DNA of 17,362 nt from Bacillota bacterium (GTDB taxonomy: Bacteria > Bacillota > Negativicutes > Sporomusales > Sporomusaceae). The stretch spans positions 1-17,362 of the forward strand of contig JAEWGR010000046.1 of the NCBI GenBank assembly GCA_023388195.1, in the 5' to 3' direction. Within the stretch, counting starts at the first letter, position 1; each line of letters starts with the position of its first letter. Below are positions 1 to 6,978 of the stretch, piece by piece. The position numbers and the translations under genes are program-made. The notes beneath the pieces are model-generated. The model made no database searches. It saw only the letters and a program-made list of their open reading frames with translations, and was not told the DNA's origin.

Positions 1-168
1 ATGTATCTGTCAACAGGATTATTGATGTATTATTTGCAGGAAGAAGACAAATCTTAATAAATAACCTTATTTTAATTAAATAAAGATAAAAAGTATTAAA
101 GAAGGAAAATCCAGGTCAATAGCGAAATAATTATATTCAGAAGCAAGTATTTACAGGAGGCGTATAGC
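1..168. other. AT-rich leader upstream of the yerC-like gene
   Basis: No supported gene lies here. Frame 1 is open from the left edge to a stop at 55-57 (18 codons) and frame 3 is open to a stop at 81-83; either could be the tail of a gene that begins outside the window, but neither is recognisable. The rest is strongly AT-rich and carries the palindrome-like site at 69-86. On the minus strand a TTGACA hexamer (plus positions 13-8) could belong to a divergent promoter whose -10 would be outside the window. No T-box or histidine-rich leader peptide was found. Confidence 0.4.
69..86. promoter_or_regulatory. Candidate operator before the yerC-like gene
   Basis: This 18-base AT-rich element contains the perfect 10-bp palindrome TTTAATTAAA (71-80). 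It matches the perfect 18-bp palindrome before hisG (3302-3319) at 15 of 18 positions. It lies about 80 bases before the start codon of the yerC-like gene. The inferred role is autoregulation by the YerC-like protein. AT-richness raises the chance of a coincidental match. Confidence 0.35.
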
Positions 169-474
169 ATGCCGGTAAATCCCAAATTAAAAGATGGGCT
201 GACAGATCAGCTGTTCAGGGGTATTTTGTCGCTGCAAAATGAGGAAGAATGTTATCAGTTTTTCGAAGATGTATGTACAATTGGTGAAATCAAAGCTATG
301 GCCCAGCGGCTGGAAGTGGCGCGTTTGTTAAAAGCAGGGGTTATTTATGATGATATTGTTGTTTTGACCGGTGCCAGTACCGCGACAATCAGCCGGGTAA
401 AGCGCTGTCTTTATTATGGCGCCGACGGCTACAAAGCTGTATTGGGTCACTTAGAGGGGAATAAGGCTGACTAA
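169..474 (+). CDS. YerC/YecD-family TrpR-related regulator
   Basis: The 101-residue protein resembles the YerC/YecD family, small all-helical DNA-binding proteins related to the tryptophan repressor TrpR. The helix-turn-helix covers about residues 41-82: a helix with IKAMAQRLEVARLL, the turn region near YDDIVVLTGAS, and a recognition helix with TATISRVKRCL. The length is normal for the family. The start is supported by a strong ribosome binding site, AGGAGG at 155-160, 8 bases before the ATG. The hisZ gene follows after 15 bases, so the two are probably co-transcribed. As I recall, comparative genomics has proposed such proteins as histidine-biosynthesis repressors (HisR) in Firmicutes; the genomic position and the paired palindromes before this gene and hisG support that here. 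The effector is not visible; histidine is an inference. Confidence 0.88.
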   Translation: MPVNPKLKDGLTDQLFRGILSLQNEEECYQFFEDVCTIGEIKAMAQRLEVARLLKAGVIYDDIVVLTGASTATISRVKRCLYYGADGYKAVLGHLEGNKAD

Positions 475-489
475 CATGGGGGTGCAGGA

Positions 490-1674
490 ATGAATAAAAA
501 TCAGTTTGTGCCGCAAATCCCTTACGGTACGCGGGACCTGCTGCGGCGGGAAGCCAAGCAGAAGCGGATTGTCGAAGGCTCAATTGCCGAGTTATTTTCT
601 CGCTGGGGCTATGATGAAGTGGTAACCCCAACGTTTGAATATATTGAAACACTCACAGTGGGTACCGGCAGTGATATGCACCAGCAGGTATTTAAGTTTT
701 TTGATAACAATAATCGCATCTTAGTGCTTAAACCGGATATGACCACGCCGATTGCCCGCGTGGCTGCGACCAGGCTGAAGGGCGGACAGCTGCCGCTGCG
801 GCTGTTTTACCTGACCAATGTATTCCGGCATGAGCAGGCTCAGGCCGGCCGGCAGTGTGAATTTTATCAGGCCGGGGTTGAACTTCTGGGCGCGCCTGGT
901 CCGGCGGCTGATGCCGAGGTAGTGGCCCTGGCGGTGGAGACGATGCTGGAGTCTGGTTTAACTAATTTTCAGATTAGTTTAGGCCAGGTGGATTTTGTTA
1001 ATGGCCTTATGGCGGAGAGCGGGTTGACACCGCAGTATCAGCAGCAAATAAAGGGCGCTATGGTAGCACGGGATTTAGTCGGTCTTGGCGAGATCCTGGC
1101 AACAAGCGGTTTATCCCCGGGTGCCCAGGCGTTGCTGCAGCAAATTCCCTTGCTCCATGGCCAGGAGGAGATGCTTAACAAAGCCTACCGGCTGGTAAAC
1201 AATGAGCTGAGCCGCAAGGCTTTGAATAATCTGGCCGATATCCGCAGGCTGCTGGCCGGCTATGGGGTTGACCGGTATGTGAATTTTGATTTGGGGATTA
1301 TCCGCGACTTTGATTACTATACGGGCATGGTATTGGAAGGGTATACACCGGGCCTGGGCTTTCCGCTCTGCGGTGGCGGCCGGTATGACAAGATGCTGGC
1401 TTCCTTTGGGGTTGATAATCCGGCCACCGGTTTTGCGCTGGGTATTGAGCGGGTGCTGCTGGCGATGGAACGGCAGGGTATCAGTGTCAGTGTGCCGGAG
1501 CAGGAAGTGTATATTGCCTGGGCCGAAGGCCAGCTTTCTGCCGCAATTGAGGCGGCGAAAAGCTGCCGTAAAGAGGGCCGGCGGACTAAACTGGCCCTGG
1601 CCCCGGCGGCCAGAGAACAGGCGGAGCTGATGGCTGCCAAGTCTGGCTATGAAGAGTTGATCTATATTGAGTAA
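490..1674 (+). CDS. hisZ: ATP phosphoribosyltransferase regulatory subunit HisZ
   Basis: The 394-residue protein is a paralogue of class II histidyl-tRNA synthetase that lacks aminoacylation function. It binds the short catalytic subunit HisG and makes the first step of histidine synthesis active and feedback-controlled. Visible family marks are PYGTRDLL at 11-18, KPDMTTPIAR at 81-90, the motif-2-like VFRHEQAQAGRQCEFYQAG from 111, and a motif-3-like glycine-rich stretch (CGGGRYDKML, then GFALGIERVLLAM). The histidine-binding loop of true synthetases is altered (RDFDYYTG). The C-terminal 60 residues resemble a reduced anticodon-binding domain. A short-form hisG lies 1.66 kb downstream, which confirms HisZ rather than HisS. 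The G-rich sequence at 478-484 precedes the ATG. Confidence 0.95.
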   Translation: MNKNQFVPQIPYGTRDLLRREAKQKRIVEGSIAELFSRWGYDEVVTPTFEYIETLTVGTGSDMHQQVFKFFDNNNRILVLKPDMTTPIARVAATRLKGGQLPLRLFYLTNVFRHEQAQAGRQCEFYQAGVELLGAPGPAADAEVVALAVETMLESGLTNFQISLGQVDFVNGLMAESGLTPQYQQQIKGAMVARDLVGLGEILATSGLSPGAQALLQQIPLLHGQEEMLNKAYRLVNNELSRKALNNLADIRRLLAGYGVDRYVNFDLGIIRDFDYYTGMVLEGYTPGLGFPLCGGGRYDKMLASFGVDNPATGFALGIERVLLAMERQGISVSVPEQEVYIAWAEGQLSAAIEAAKSCRKEGRRTKLALAPAAREQAELMAAKSGYEELIYIE

Positions 1675-2194
1675 GCGGGTTAAGCAACTGATCGCAGCCT
1701 TGTCGGCCCGGATTACCCGGCAGGACCGGGAGTTCGTTGTCAGCCGTTTAACGGCCGCCGAGGCGGCACTGTTTTGGCAGATGAATCTGCCTGACCAGCG
1801 GCATGCCCTGAATGTTGCCTACACAGCGTCCGCGCTTGCCGCCGGCGATGCTACGCTGGATCAGGAGCTGCTGCTGCAGTGTGCGCTGCTGCATGACGTC
1901 GGCAAAGTACGGGGCGATGTCAGCACTTTTGATAAGGTTCTGACAGTGATTCTGGATAAGGTCGCTGCCGGCTGGGCCCGGCGCTGGGCCCGGGAGGGGC
2001 GGGGTGATAAGGTGGCAAATCTGCGTCATGCTGTATATGTCTATTATCATCATGCGGCCCGGGGGGCTGCCCTGCTGCAGGCTATTGGCGCTTCGCCGGC
2101 CATGCTCCGGATTGTGGAGCGGCACCACGCGGCCCAGGCCGCGGATGACCCGCCGGAGCTGGTAGTATTGCGCACCGCCGACAGCCTTCACTAA
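1667..2194 (+). CDS. HD-domain metal-dependent phosphohydrolase
   Basis: The 175-residue protein has the HD superfamily metal-binding pattern: H46 in QRHALNVAYTA, the doublet H76-D77 in ALLHDVGK, histidines near 128-129 (YYHHAARGAALL) and 153-154 (VERHHA), and D172 near the end (LRTADSLH). Such proteins hydrolyse phosphate esters or nucleotides; the substrate here is unknown. It starts with TTG at 1667 and overlaps the end of hisZ by 8 bases, which suggests translational coupling. Its stop (2192-2194) overlaps the stop of the convergent dehydrogenase. Because the locus lacks a histidinol-phosphate phosphatase, a role in that step is conceivable but unproven; nucleotide turnover or an unrelated role are alternatives. 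Confidence 0.82.
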   Translation: MSKRVKQLIAALSARITRQDREFVVSRLTAAEAALFWQMNLPDQRHALNVAYTASALAAGDATLDQELLLQCALLHDVGKVRGDVSTFDKVLTVILDKVAAGWARRWAREGRGDKVANLRHAVYVYYHHAARGAALLQAIGASPAMLRIVERHHAAQAADDPPELVVLRTADSLH

Positions 2195-3147
2195 TACCCT
2201 TTTATTTTGTCAACAATATTAATCATATCCCGCCCCTGGACAAAACGGGTCAGGTTATCGGCAAACAACTTAACCGCCCGGTCAAGATAGGCCGGTGACA
2301 AGGCGGACACATGCGGCGTAATAATTACGTTGTCCATAGCCCAGAGGGGGTTGTCTGCCGGCAGGGGTTCGGTGACGAATACGTCCAGGCCTGCGCCTTT
2401 AATTAGCTTCTGCTGCAAAGCGGCAATCAGTTCGCTTTCGTTAATAATATTACCCCGGGCAATATTAAAGAGGTAGGCTGAGCGTTTCATAGCTGAAAAA
2501 TGGGGCAGACCGATCAGGTTATGCGTATGCTCGGTGAGCGGCAGCGCAATAACGGCAAAATCGGCCTGGCCCAGCATTTCAAGCAGGCTGTCATTATCGG
2601 CCGGGTACAATTTGTCAACAAACAGCTCGGTAGTAAGTTCCCGTTTGCTGGCAAGCACCTTCATGCCCAGGGCTTTCGCTTTTTTAGCAATTTCCCGGCC
2701 AATGGAGCCCAGGCCGACAATGGCAATCGTTTGCTCATGCAGCTCTATTGTGGGCATACGCCGCCATTGTTTCACCTGCTGCTGACGGACACTGACAGGC
2801 AGTCCCCGGCTAAAAGCCAGCATCAGGGCTAACACGTGTTCCGAAACGGGAATGCCGTGAATACCCTTGGAATTGGTCAGGATAGTGTCAGCTGCCTGGA
2901 TTTCAGGAAAAATCAACTTTTCCACCCCGGCGCTCAGGGCGTGAATCCATTCGAGGTGCGGCGCAGCCTGATACAGCGGTCTGGTTTCCGACCAGCCCCA
3001 GGTAACAAGTATATGACAATCAGGCATTTTTTCGAGGACGCTGTTCTCATCAGCGACCATTATATTGATATCAGGATCAACTGCCTGCAGGACCGCCAGA
3101 TGACGGCTGGCAAGCGGATTGAGCACTACTATATTCAGTATAGACAT
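2191..3147 (-). CDS. D-isomer-specific 2-hydroxyacid dehydrogenase
   Basis: The 318-residue protein should interconvert a 2-keto acid and a D-2-hydroxy acid with a nicotinamide cofactor in the cytoplasm. The dinucleotide-binding loop GLGSIG is at 145-150, and the catalytic triad of the family is present: R231 (NIARGN), E260 (FVTEP) and H279 (ITPHVSA). The second beta strand ends in ASKRE (166-170), with basic residues where NAD-dependent members usually have an aspartate, so NADP(H) use is likely (inference). The length is normal. AGGAGG stands before the ATG. The gene lies antisense between the two parts of the histidine locus. The substrate (glyoxylate, hydroxypyruvate, phenylpyruvate or other) cannot be told from sequence. 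Confidence 0.9.
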   Translation of the reverse strand: MSILNIVVLNPLASRHLAVLQAVDPDINIMVADENSVLEKMPDCHILVTWGWSETRPLYQAAPHLEWIHALSAGVEKLIFPEIQAADTILTNSKGIHGIPVSEHVLALMLAFSRGLPVSVRQQQVKQWRRMPTIELHEQTIAIVGLGSIGREIAKKAKALGMKVLASKRELTTELFVDKLYPADNDSLLEMLGQADFAVIALPLTEHTHNLIGLPHFSAMKRSAYLFNIARGNIINESELIAALQQKLIKGAGLDVFVTEPLPADNPLWAMDNVIITPHVSALSPAYLDRAVKLFADNLTRFVQGRDMINIVDKIKGY

Positions 3148-3257
3148 ACAGAACCTCCTTATACAGCTTTATTATCCTGCCATTTAGTTCTACATATGCA
3201 GCGACTTTTCCTACCGGGAAAAATGTTAGGATAATAGGTAAAATCAAATATTAGGGA

Positions 3258-3287
3258 TTGACGCTCCCTATTGCATAGTGTTAATAT
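3258..3287 (+). promoter_or_regulatory. Candidate promoter of the hisG-hisIE operon
   Basis: TTGACG at 3258-3263 matches five of six bases of a sigma-70-type -35 box. TAATAT at 3282-3287 is a fair -10 box (4 of 6) with an 18-base spacer. The -10 lies inside the left arm of the 28-bp palindrome at 3277-3304, as expected for a repressor that blocks RNA polymerase. Confidence 0.4.
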
Positions 3288-3304
3288 ATTATTATATTAA
3301 CACT
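3277..3304. promoter_or_regulatory. Perfect 28-bp palindrome, candidate his operator
   Basis: Two perfect 12-bp arms, AGTGTTAATATA (3277-3288) and TATATTAACACT (3293-3304), flank the spacer TTAT. It covers the probable -10 region of the hisG promoter and ends 30 bases before the ATG. An RNA hairpin is possible, but there is no T tract after it; the AT-rich dyad fits a protein operator better. Confidence 0.5.
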
Positions 3305-3319
3305 TTAATTAATTAAAGT
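3302..3319. promoter_or_regulatory. Perfect 18-bp palindrome before hisG, related to the site at 69-86
   Basis: The element is two 9-bp half-sites, ACTTTAATT and AATTAAAGT, without a spacer. It overlaps the larger palindrome by 3 bases and ends just before the hisG ribosome binding site. It shares 15 of 18 positions with 69-86 before the yerC-like gene, which suggests a common regulator, most simply the YerC-like protein (inference). Confidence 0.45.
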
Positions 3320-3334
3320 AAGTGGAGGCAGGAA

Positions 3335-4000
3335 ATGACCTCAAATGATATGGAGTATTTAACGATTGCTTTGCCGAAAGGCAAGTTATTTGATCTTTCG
3401 GCAAGCCGCCTGGGCAAACTCGGTTATACTGCCGAAGGTCTCAGCGAAAATTCGCGTAAATTGGTAATTGCGAATGAAACCGAGAAAATCCGCTTTATTA
3501 TTACTAAAACCGCTGATCTGCCCACCTATGTGGAATATGGTGCGGCTGATGTCGGGATTATTGGCAAAGACGTATTGTTAGAGGAAAGTAAAGATGTTTA
3601 CGAGCTGCTTGACCTGAAGTTTGGCTTTTGCCGGATGATGGTAGCCGTGCCGCAGGTGCTCAAACAGGAAAAACTTAGTGATTATGCTCATATGCGGGTG
3701 GCTACGAAGTATCCCCGGGTGGCGGAACGTTTTTTTCACAGCAATGGTATCCAAATGGAGATTATTAAACTGAATGGCTCGATTGAACTGGCACCGATGG
3801 TAGGTTTGGCTGAAATTATCGTTGACCTGGTGGAAACCGGCCGGACATTAAAAGAAAATAATCTGATTGAAGTAGCTCAAATCCACACCGCGACCGCCCG
3901 GTTTATCGCTAACCGGGTTAGCTTCAAAATGAAATTCGACCGGATCAACAACATGGTGGAAGGATTAAAAGCTCTGGTGGAAAGTGAGGGAAATGCATGA
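3335..4000 (+). CDS. hisG: ATP phosphoribosyltransferase catalytic subunit, short form
   Basis: The enzyme joins ATP and PRPP to phosphoribosyl-ATP, the committed step of histidine synthesis. At 221 residues it is the short form (HisG-S), which lacks the C-terminal regulatory domain and depends on HisZ, encoded upstream at 490-1674. Visible marks are LPKGKLFD near 13-20, GAADVGIIGKDVL from 69, and the PRPP loop DLVETGRTLKEN at 164-175. GGAGG at 3324-3328 stands 6 bases before the ATG; an internal ATG (residue 6) is an alternative but lacks that spacing. The next gene overlaps by 4 bases. Two palindromes and a promoter lie just upstream, so this gene appears to head the main his operon. Confidence 0.97.
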   Translation: MTSNDMEYLTIALPKGKLFDLSASRLGKLGYTAEGLSENSRKLVIANETEKIRFIITKTADLPTYVEYGAADVGIIGKDVLLEESKDVYELLDLKFGFCRMMVAVPQVLKQEKLSDYAHMRVATKYPRVAERFFHSNGIQMEIIKLNGSIELAPMVGLAEIIVDLVETGRTLKENNLIEVAQIHTATARFIANRVSFKMKFDRINNMVEGLKALVESEGNA

Positions 4001-5337
4001 AAAGAATATACAGCAGTTATTTGAGCAAAGAGGAAATTGCCGAGATTATGGAAAAACCGGCTTTTGACAAGGTGACGCTCGGGGCCGGGGCCAGAGACAA
4101 GGTGAAAAAATTGTTTGGCGAAGACTTAACAGCGGCCCAGGTTGCCCAGCGGATTGTCGATGATGTACGCTGTCAGGGCAATGAGGCTGTCTTACGGTAT
4201 ACGCGATTAATAGACGGGGCCGACTTTACGGCCCAGGCGCTGGAGGTAACGCCGGCTGAGATTGACAGCGCTGTCGCAGGGATTGATCAGACGGTGTTCG
4301 CAGCCCTAGAGGCTGCTGCTGCCAATGTTAAGCGGTTTCATGCCGAAAAAGTGCCTGAATCCTGGTTTACCGAACGCGAGCACGGGGCAGTTCTGGGGCA
4401 AAAATGTACACCCCTGGACCGGGTGGGCATCTATGTGCCTGGCGGTACAGCCGCCTATCCTTCTTCAGTGCTGATGAACGCCGTGCCGGCAGCTGTGGCC
4501 GGGGTGCAGGAGATTATTATGGTTGTGCCGCCGGCTGCTGACGGCCGGGTTAACCCCTATGTCCTGGCAGCAGCTAAGCTGGCCGGAGTCACAAGGATAT
4601 TCAAGGTAGGCGGGGCCCAGGCCATAGCGGCGCTGGCTTTTGGGACGGAAACAATTCCGCGGGTGGACAAGATTACCGGGCCTGGCAATATTTTTGTAAC
4701 TTTGGCCAAAAAGGCTGTCTACGGGCATGTGGATATTGACATGCTGGCAGGCCCCAGTGAGATTTTGATTATTGCCGACAGTACCGCCGACCCCGGTTAT
4801 GTGGCGGCAGACATGCTGAGCCAAGCTGAGCATGATGTATTGGCTTCAAGCATTTTGATTACAGATAGTGCCGATCTAGCAGGCAAGGTGGCCCAAGAAG
4901 TCGAACGCCAGCTGGCCGCGCTGCCGCGTAAGGATATTGCCGCGCAGGCTATTGAAGACAACGGCCTGATTATTATTACGAAAGATATTGCCGAAGCGGT
5001 TGAACTGGCTAACCTGTCAGCCCCTGAGCACCTGGAGCTGTTAACCTCTGAGCCGTTTAAGCTGCTGCCTTTTATACGGCATGCCGGTGCCATATTTATG
5101 GGACCCTATTCGCCTGAACCGCTGGGCGACTACTTTGCCGGCCCCAATCATGTATTGCCTACAGGCGGTACAGCCCGTTTTTATTCCGTGCTTAATGTTG
5201 ATACCTTTATGAAAAAGACCAGTGTGATTGCCTATACACAGGCGGCATTGGCTGCTGTCAGCGACCAGGTGATTAAGCTGGCCGAGGCCGAGGGGCTTGC
5301 CGCGCACGCCAATGCTGTCAGGATAAGGGGGAATTAA
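3997..5337 (+). CDS. hisD: Histidinol dehydrogenase
   Basis: HisD carries out the last two oxidations, from histidinol through histidinal to histidine, with NAD and zinc. The 446-residue protein has the catalytic pair E344-H345 (SAPEHLELL) and the expected zinc ligands Q276 and H279 (SQAEHD), D378 (GDYFAGPNH) and H437 (EGLAAHANA); spacing agrees with the E. coli enzyme. The conserved GPGNIFVTLAKK begins near 228. The start overlaps the hisG stop in an ATGA, so translation is probably coupled. The hisC gene follows after a single base. Nothing is missing or unusual. Confidence 0.97.
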   Translation: MKRIYSSYLSKEEIAEIMEKPAFDKVTLGAGARDKVKKLFGEDLTAAQVAQRIVDDVRCQGNEAVLRYTRLIDGADFTAQALEVTPAEIDSAVAGIDQTVFAALEAAAANVKRFHAEKVPESWFTEREHGAVLGQKCTPLDRVGIYVPGGTAAYPSSVLMNAVPAAVAGVQEIIMVVPPAADGRVNPYVLAAAKLAGVTRIFKVGGAQAIAALAFGTETIPRVDKITGPGNIFVTLAKKAVYGHVDIDMLAGPSEILIIADSTADPGYVAADMLSQAEHDVLASSILITDSADLAGKVAQEVERQLAALPRKDIAAQAIEDNGLIIITKDIAEAVELANLSAPEHLELLTSEPFKLLPFIRHAGAIFMGPYSPEPLGDYFAGPNHVLPTGGTARFYSVLNVDTFMKKTSVIAYTQAALAAVSDQVIKLAEAEGLAAHANAVRIRGN

Positions 5338-5338
5338 T

Positions 5339-6382
5339 ATGTTTATGCCCCGTGCCGGGCTGGAAGCCTTGCAACCATACTCTGTAACCGAGGCCGACTG
5401 GGCTATACGGCTTGATGCCAACGAACGGCCGACAGATCTGCCACCGGTGGTTAAAGCCCGGATCATAGAACGGCTGGGAGTACTGCCTTTTAACCGTTAC
5501 CCTGAAATCGGTGCCCAGTCGCTGAAAGCGGTAATTGCCGCCGGGTTTGGCCTGAGTGCGGCCCAGGTTCTGATTGGCAACGGCTCCAGCGAGATTTTAG
5601 AGGCTCTGTGTTTCGCTTATGGCGGGGCCGGCAGCAGTATTGTTTATCCCAGCCCTTCATTTTCCATGTACGGCATTTATGCCAAACTGGCAGACAGCCG
5701 GCCGGTGCCGGTGGCACTGAATGCTGATTATACGCTGGATGCCGATAAAATGCTGGCGGCAGCCAAACAGGCGGCGGCCGGCGTGATTCTGCTGTGTAAT
5801 CCCAACAACCCGACCGGCACGGTGATGCCGCCGGAGCAAGTCGAATATATAGCCGCCAATACCGGGAGTCTGGTAGTGGTTGATGAAGCCTATCATGAAT
5901 TTTATGGACAGACGGCAGTGAATCTGCTGGGAAAATACCCCAATTTGGCAATTGCCCGCACCTTCTCCAAGGCCTATGGCCTGGCGGCGGCCCGCGTGGG
6001 TTATCTGTTGGCCGGTGAGGCTGTTGCCGCCACAATCGGCAAGGTGCTTTTACCGTATAGTGTAAATGCCTTAACCCTGATTACCGCCGAGACGGTATTT
6101 GGCATGCGGCAGGAATTTGCCGGCAGCCTGGCTGAAAATAGCCGGGAACGGGAACGGCTGACGACTGCTCTCCGTGGTGTTGATGGTATGTATGTATATC
6201 CTTCACAAACCAACTTCCTGCTGATAAAAAGTGAACAGGCCTCTGACCTGGTGAACCGTTTAAGCCGCCGGGGCATTGGGGTGCGCGACTTTAGTGCCGC
6301 CCCCGGACTTGACGGCTGTATCCGCCTTGGCATTGGCACCCCGGCGGAAAATGATGCTGTACTGGAGGTCGTTGCCGGATGA
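5339..6382 (+). CDS. hisC: Histidinol-phosphate aminotransferase
   Basis: This PLP enzyme (fold type I) converts imidazole acetol-phosphate and glutamate to histidinol-phosphate and 2-oxoglutarate. In 347 residues it shows the NPNNPTG motif at 154-160, D182 and Y185 in VDEAYHEFYG, the PLP-binding lysine K211 in TFSKAYGLAAARVGY, R219, and the substrate carboxylate/phosphate arginine R329 in CIRLGIG. It starts one base after hisD and its stop overlaps the hisB start. Enzymes of this family sometimes also act on aromatic amino acids, but the operon position makes histidine synthesis its main role. Confidence 0.96.
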   Translation: MFMPRAGLEALQPYSVTEADWAIRLDANERPTDLPPVVKARIIERLGVLPFNRYPEIGAQSLKAVIAAGFGLSAAQVLIGNGSSEILEALCFAYGGAGSSIVYPSPSFSMYGIYAKLADSRPVPVALNADYTLDADKMLAAAKQAAAGVILLCNPNNPTGTVMPPEQVEYIAANTGSLVVVDEAYHEFYGQTAVNLLGKYPNLAIARTFSKAYGLAAARVGYLLAGEAVAATIGKVLLPYSVNALTLITAETVFGMRQEFAGSLAENSRERERLTTALRGVDGMYVYPSQTNFLLIKSEQASDLVNRLSRRGIGVRDFSAAPGLDGCIRLGIGTPAENDAVLEVVAG

Positions 6383-6966
6383 GTCGCACGGCTGTAATAG
6401 AACGGATAACCGGAGAAACCGCCATAACTGTTTCTCTGAACCTTGACGGCAGCGGCCAGGCTAAGGTGACCACCGGCATTGGCTTTTTTGATCACATGCT
6501 GATCCTGCTCGGCAAACACGGGCTGTTTGACCTGACGGTCGACGCCCGGGGTGACCTTGAGGTTGACGGGCATCATACGGTGGAAGACACGGGTATTGTC
6601 CTTGGTCAGGTACTGGCTAAAGCCTTGGGGGATAAGGCCGGCATCAAACGCTATGGCACGGCCTTTGTGCCGATGGATGAAGCGTTGGCTATGGTGTCGC
6701 TGGATATCAGCGGGCGGCCGTATCTGGTGTTTGAGGCGGTATTGCCCAATGAACAGGTCGGCCAGTTTGACAGTCAGTTAACAGAGGAATTTTTGCGGGC
6801 CGTTTGTGTTCATGCCGGCATTACCCTGCATGTGCGGCTGCTGACAGGAAAAAATACCCATCATATCATTGAAGCCATCTTTAAGGCCTTGGGCCGGGCA
6901 CTGGATGAGGCCACCCGCCGGGACGAGCGGATACAAGGCGTTATGTCCAGCAAGGGGATATTATAA
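6379..6966 (+). CDS. hisB: Imidazoleglycerol-phosphate dehydratase
   Basis: The enzyme removes water from imidazole glycerol phosphate to give imidazole acetol-phosphate, using manganese. The 195-residue protein is the monofunctional type: it has both metal-binding motifs, DGHHTVED at 63-70 and THHIIEA at 160-166, and no N-terminal HAD phosphatase domain. This matters because the histidinol-phosphate phosphatase activity fused to HisB in enterobacteria must come from another gene. The start overlaps the hisC stop in an ATGA; hisH begins 12 bases after the stop. Confidence 0.97.
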   Translation: MSRTAVIERITGETAITVSLNLDGSGQAKVTTGIGFFDHMLILLGKHGLFDLTVDARGDLEVDGHHTVEDTGIVLGQVLAKALGDKAGIKRYGTAFVPMDEALAMVSLDISGRPYLVFEAVLPNEQVGQFDSQLTEEFLRAVCVHAGITLHVRLLTGKNTHHIIEAIFKALGRALDEATRRDERIQGVMSSKGIL

Positions 6967-6978
6967 GGGGGATTAACG

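Larger units (their letters stand above)
3148..3334. promoter_or_regulatory. Divergent control region between dehydrogenase and hisG
   Basis: This 187-bp AT-rich spacer holds the promoters of both divergent genes. Several inverted repeats are visible: TATTATCCT at 3170-3178 with AGGATAATA at 3228-3236; TTTTCC at 3206-3211 with GGAAAA at 3217-3222; TAGGGA at 3252-3257 with TCCCTA at 3265-3270; and the two palindromes before hisG listed separately. On the minus strand TATTAT (3236-3231) could be the -10 box of the dehydrogenase promoter, but no good -35 box was found. No T-box, riboswitch or histidine-codon leader peptide is seen. Confidence 0.6.

Noticed and set aside
1..83. Tail of an upstream gene at the left edge
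   Set aside because: Two frames are open to the edge (stops at 55-57 and 81-83), but they are too short and lack any recognisable motif, so no gene is called.
490..1674. Histidyl-tRNA synthetase (hisS)
   Set aside because: The protein has the shorter HisZ layout and an altered histidine-binding loop, and it accompanies a short-form hisG that requires HisZ.
3148..3334. T-box or histidine attenuator before hisG
   Set aside because: No T-box consensus, no specifier structure, no run of histidine codons and no terminator hairpin with a T tract are visible.
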